A stretch of DNA of 64,000 bases, from the NCBI GenBank assembly GCA_023053545.1, contig JAKZAN010000001.1:13532024-13596023 (forward strand), written 5' to 3'. The first letter of the stretch is position 1, and each line of letters begins with the position of its first letter. Shown here piece after piece: positions 59,417 to 64,000 of this stretch. The stretch comes from Lepidurus packardi. Its lineage: Eukaryota; Arthropoda; Branchiopoda; Notostraca; Triopsidae. The translations under genes were made by a program, and so were the position numbers. The notes beneath the pieces are model-generated. The model saw only the letters and a program-made list of their open reading frames with translations, was not told the DNA's origin and made no database searches.

Positions 59417-59640
59417 GCATGGATGAAATGTACAATACTGGACTGTACGTACGGTACATTTGATCGCACTCTTTTTTAAGTTTTTAGCATGGATGAAATG
59501 TACAATACTGGACTGTACGTATGGTACATTTGACCGCACTCTTTTCACTTTTTAAGTTTTTTAGCATGGATCAAATGTACTATACTGGACTGTACGTACG
59601 GTACATTTGATCGCTTTCTTTTCACTTTTTAAGTTGTGTG
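59417..59640 (+). repeat. Three-unit tandem repeat, each with a hairpin
   Basis: Units of about 70-77 bp start at 59417, 59487 and 59563 with AGCATGGAT and share ACTGGACTGTACGTA and GGTACATTTGA. In the third unit GATCAAATGTAC (59569-59580) and GTACATTTGATC (59601-59612) are perfect inverted arms around a 20-nt loop; units one and two have one or two arm mismatches. A decayed fourth arm pair may lie at 59660-59690. Confidence 0.85.
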
Positions 59641-60530
59641 ATGTCTTTGGAATGTTCTCCTGCGATCAAATATACAGTACACTTGATCCACGAGAATATT
59701 CCAAACAAGATATCCCCAAACTTTTCAACCATAGTACCAAAATCTAATGCTTTCATGTGTGTGCTACCGGATCCCTCCAAAGATTTCGTATGCCTCGGCT
59801 CGCTGGAAGGAAAAAGTCCCTTACTAGTTTCCCACGGCCTTTACCACCAACCATTAAGCCAAAGGACCACCATGGCCGTCTCCTTCCTTTCAATTTTTTG
59901 ACTCTTCGAGTGCTGCGTACCCCTTGGAACTAAACCATGCCGATTATTTGGCCCTACTTATGACAATTTTTACAAACTCCTTACTTTGTATTCTTTGAGC
60001 ATCAGGTTGGGAGACATATATTTGTGGAAAAAAAGAAAAATTGTCTTGTGCACTTTTGTCAAGCTACAGTCCCGTCAAAAGCCCCTTAAAAGGGGGGACT
60101 GTTTGAAGGAGGCGGAGCCTTTCATTAAGGACGCGAACGCAAAAGACGGGGGGCAAACATGGCCTCAATTTCTCCCCGAGACCTAGACCAAAAGCTTAGC
60201 AAGTGGCGGTCTTCTTCTTTGCTCGCCAAAAACGAAAAACGACCGGCGTGGAATGCGTCCCTTTGACCAAACATGGCCATAACTTTTTGACTACCAGACC
60301 GCTTTGCTTTCCAAGGCGGGGATTGGAATGCACCGTGTATACCTCTAGCTATCGTTCACTAATTGGAGGTCAGCAACGTAAAAATGGCTAACATGACACA
60401 CAAAGATAATACCCCAACCAAAAAAAGCCCGTTATCGATACATTGAAACGAATGGCTGCAAAACGAACTGCTTTTAACACCCTCCCCTCCATCTCCTCTA
60501 CCAATAAAAAAATCCGCACCGAAAACCCAA

Positions 60531-60590
60531 GTTTCACGTCACTACACCCCTTTTAAAGTACTAAGGTGTAGTCTGTTGAACCCGAGCAAG
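60531..60590 (+). repeat. Dispersed hairpin block, copy 1
   Basis: GTTTCACGTCACTACACCCC ... AAGGTGTAGT ... CCCGAGCAAG matches the block at 62009-62070. CTACACC and GGTGTAG form a 7-bp stem. Confidence 0.7.
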
Positions 60591-62008
60591 TCTCCTCTCC
60601 TTCTAACAATGAATTTATTTCGGCCAACAATGAACTTTTCTTACTTTAGTTGTGCTGGGGAAAGACACGGAAGCGCCAAAAGTGAATCTTCGGCTGCCTG
60701 TCAACGATCCACCTCCTCCCTCCACCTCACCCATCACCAGTACAAAAATATTTTTTTTTAATTTACTAAAATGAGTTATTAAATACATGATTTGTTTGTA
60801 CATTCCACGTTTTACCTCGCCACGCCATATCTTCCCAACCTGTCAGACTCCATACACCAAAAAGAAAATAAGAAAAAAGCCGCTAAAACTGACAGCGGAA
60901 GTGGTTACCACCGTCTCTTATGTTCACGTCCTGTCCCAACCACCTTCTTACCCATTTCCCCCCCTTTTTTAGCTGGGGGAGGGAGGTTTGACCCGTTTTG
61001 GAGTGTCCATCTGTAATTATCTTTCATGAGAAAATTCAATAAAATTCCAGAAATAAAAAACATCTATCGGCAAAGACACTACCCTGGCGAAAAGCACTGA
61101 ATGCGTGGGGTTCGTAAGGGGGAGGTGCTTTAGGCTCGGTCCCAAGCTTGCGCCGCTCAAAGCTGTGGCCATTGGACAGTTGTGGCTTTAACCTTACCAC
61201 CAAAGTTGACCAAAAACGGTTACTTCACTTTGCTTACCTAACCACGTTAAAAGAACGCTTGCAAAGTACATGAATTATACCGAAAAGCGATTTTTTTTGC
61301 TTTTTTCGGTTAGGTTAGGTTTAAGGCACAAGATCAGATCAGGCAAGGAAGGTCGGGAAGGGGCAAAATGGGAAGAGGAAAGCTACGAAGGGAGACTGCG
61401 TACGCACGGATCGATACGTACAACGCGAAAGATCCCCCCCCCCCCAGGTGGGGTATTACGTTCGTAACTGTGTGACGTCATGGGCTATCGTACTTTGATC
61501 TGGCTAATGTCTATGTGTACCGTATGGTAAGTACATTCCTTTCGAAGAGTACGTCGCAACTAGTACTGTATGTTCTAACATAGCACTGTTTTTCTTACAA
61601 AAATTTTCAAACGATTCATGAGAAACTAAACTTTTTTCAATAAAATAGAATAAAAACTAAAATAAACCAGTTGCCCAAAAGCGTCTATGACACAATCTAC
61701 TGGAATTCCCAAACACTAAAGCTACCGTTTCAGGCAAGTCTCGACACTAGGCAATTTCCCTTTGCTTACTTGACCCTCGAACGGACAGACATAAGACATG
61801 GCGAACTTTCAGCACCATTTTGGGTACGACGTGCCGACCATCAAGAATGCTAACCAGTTCCGTTCCTTTTACGTTCCCTCCTCCTGCTTCCAACCCAAGC
61901 CGTTCTATTTCTGCCAAACAATGCATTTTCCGACTGCCTTCAACTTCCATGTTCTCCTCAAGCACCAACAATGAATTTTTGACGGGGGAAAATATGGTCA
62001 GCACCCGA

Positions 62009-62070
62009 GTTTCACGTCATTACACCCCTTTCCCCTATGCTAAGGTGTAGTCGCGTTGCACCCGAGAAAG
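62009..62070 (+). repeat. Dispersed hairpin block, copy 2
   Basis: It matches 60531-60590 over about 60 bp with small gaps. Here GCACCCGAG occurs on both sides (62001-62009 and 62058-62066), which could be part of the unit or a short direct flank. Confidence 0.7.
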
Positions 62071-64000
62071 TAGTAACCGATCAAGTGCAGGAAAAAAGGA
62101 TCTGCAAGAAACAAACAAGGGGGGAGAAACTGAAACCCTCATACGTTTGACTTACCCATTTGCTCACTCAACTTCCGTTCCAACCCGCTCTCCCGTACCC
62201 GCCGCGTTCGTCTGTATACAAGACGGCCGTTCCTCCCCATCTTTTCCTTCGCTCTTCTGACGGAGCTTACTTTGTTCGTCCCGCATAGCATAGGCCAGTG
62301 TACTGTGTTACATGCGTGTCGGAATACTACGGATTCTTTCGGGAATCCTTATACGCAGGGTTCAGAGATGGCACTCTTGTTCCCCCCACGCGAAAAGGGA
62401 CATACGTAGCGTGTAGGCCAAGGGTGGGCGCGACAAAAAGGGTGAAATTTCCGTCATTTTTTTTGTTGTTTTTGTTCCCTTGCCAAGATAAGACCAGTAA
62501 GAGTAATCCTCTTGTGCCACCCAACTGAACCGGATGACTCTTCTCGGAATAGTGTCTCAAATCTTGCGTCTTAACAGGCCAAAAACAGAGTAGTCGTAGG
62601 ATATTTTTTTCTTTCTTTTTCAAAGGGTTGGACGCGAATGCCTGTCGAACTCTCCACACTCTCCGCAAAGTTTCAGTATAACATCGACTGTAATCCCATC
62701 AACAATCCGACACCCACACCAGTACTCGAAACGTAATAGGCTTGCGACACAGGAATCCAACAAGAAGGCTGTTATGTACCACTTTTTTACGAACGTTCTT
62801 TACACAGTTCGAGGTGTGCGTGATCAAGTTGAAAGTGTGTGTACATTTCACCGTTTCACAAAGTTTGGTTTCCAGAGATGAATGGGCCTATTACTTAGTA
62901 AACTTGGTAGACGTCGGGTCGTCACATCACGCTGTCCGACACAGGAGAGAGAGAGGATACCAGGCAAACTACGCCGCAGACCCTCGCTTGGCCCCAGGTC
63001 CAGTACGCGAGCAGTAACGCCAGGACCTGCGCTCCGTTATCCCGCGCAACTCCCAACTCCGCCTTCAAACCCCCTTTTCAATCGCACCTACCCATCACGC
63101 TTATACAACCTACAAGCCCACAAGCCAAGCGGCATGGGATAAGGGGTGGAGGGATAGCCAAAACGGGCGCGGATAGCAAATGCATGAATCGAACGTTTCT
63201 CCCCACCCAGCCAGCCAGCCTTCCCTTCCCGCGCCTTCCGGTCCTCTTTGGCTCAGGGGGTGGAAGTCGGTATTTGGGCCTGTCGGTACAACTGAGATGC
63301 CACGGCAGGCGGACGAAAAGTGGGGTACGGCGGGCGATCCCAAACGCAGGGGTTTTACAATAGGAGGGATGGCGGGGGGGAGAGGGGCCAGAATAAGGCC
63401 CAAGCCTCGCCCTCTTCTTCTTCATCTTTCGCTTCGCTTCTTCGTCGCTTTTTCATTTCAGTGTTGCTTGTCCCACATCCCATATTCCACCTTCCCAGTT
63501 GGGAAATTCTTCCAAGCCCCGCCTCGCTATTAATCCCAGGAACTTTTCAATTTCTATCTTTCTGGTGTCCCAGTCTCAGCTGTCTTCACACTCAAACTTG
63601 TTCTTAAACACTATCGAGTGCCCAATATATGTATAAATGCATTATATCCATAAATACAGCTTGCTTACGAACGAGAATGGAATTAGGCAAGCGAATGCCA
63701 TTTCTTTCTGCTCATTTCCCGCTTCCGTCGCGGCTCATGCAACTTCTCATTCATAAAACGCCCGCCGCAGTCGTGGCTATTTACTATCACCGCCAACATA
63801 CACACGGTGGGGAAGAAATCCAGAAAAGTAAGACTGTGGAAGTAAAGGGAGGGGGAACACGGTCAACCGCCCTTCGTTAAAGTGTGTCCGTTTGCTCAAT
63901 TCATAAGTTTTTTCGTCTTTCTCCCGCCAAGTCGGAAGTGGCCAAGGCCAAACACCCTTCCCCTCCCCCCTCCTCCTCAACTCCTTCGCTCCGTTCATTC

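Larger units (their letters stand above)
55015..64000. other. C/T-rich non-coding region upstream of PPP4R1
   Basis: Nearly 9 kb lacks recognisable exons. The missing PPP4R1 5' exon(s) and promoter should lie somewhere in it. Named contents are a TATA-type promoter candidate (56401), small hairpins (59171-59221), a three-unit hairpin satellite (59417-59640), a repeated hairpin block (60531-60590 and 62009-62070) and a C13 run near 61434. Many overlapping frames on both strands reflect low stop density in C/T-rich DNA. Confidence 0.5.

Noticed and set aside
61430-61446. C13 homopolymer
   Set aside because: A long single-base run of uncertain length with no feature attached; probably just a mononucleotide repeat.

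Overview
This is nuclear DNA from a bilaterian animal, most likely an arthropod. Genes are split by short GT-AG introns, mostly 50-80 bp. A Methuselah-like receptor and a miR-71/miR-2 microRNA cluster point to a protostome, but the sequence does not fix the order or species. There are no operons, CRISPR arrays or bacterial signals. Most long open frames in the window are chance frames in non-coding DNA.

Layout from left to right. SCYL1 (pseudokinase, minus, cut by the left edge) and RCE1 (CAAX protease, plus) are divergent across about 660 bp. A repeat-bearing spacer leads to goosecoid (plus, two exons). About 7.5 kb of gene-poor DNA with old repeats follows. XPO1/CRM1 (minus, 15 exons) fills 15.5-19.8 kb. 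From 20.8 to 38.2 kb there is a minus-strand array of four SLC22-type organic cation transporter genes: two look intact (C and D), one has a 22-bp deletion at a splice acceptor (B), and one is frameshifted three times (A). A promoter-only orphan and two inverted last-exon relics lie among them. Between copies C and D sit a hAT-type non-autonomous transposon with terminal inverted repeats and an exact 8-bp target duplication, and a Methuselah-like GPCR (minus). ADCK1 (minus) follows, then cyclin E (plus, nine exons). Last is PPP4R1, the protein phosphatase 4 regulatory subunit 1 gene (minus, ten exons seen, 5' end not found). The final 9 kb is C/T-rich non-coding DNA with small hairpin repeats.

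The most notable element is an intronic microRNA cluster in PPP4R1, on the host strand: miR-71, miR-2, a miR-13-like member, miR-2, miR-2. Mature strands and fold-back partners can be read directly. The coding genes are unrelated housekeeping, cell-cycle and developmental genes rather than a pathway; the SLC22 array is the only local gene family. Several 1-4 nt frame breaks (SLC22 copy A, ADCK1, perhaps the GPCR) could be real decay or assembly indels, and are flagged individually.
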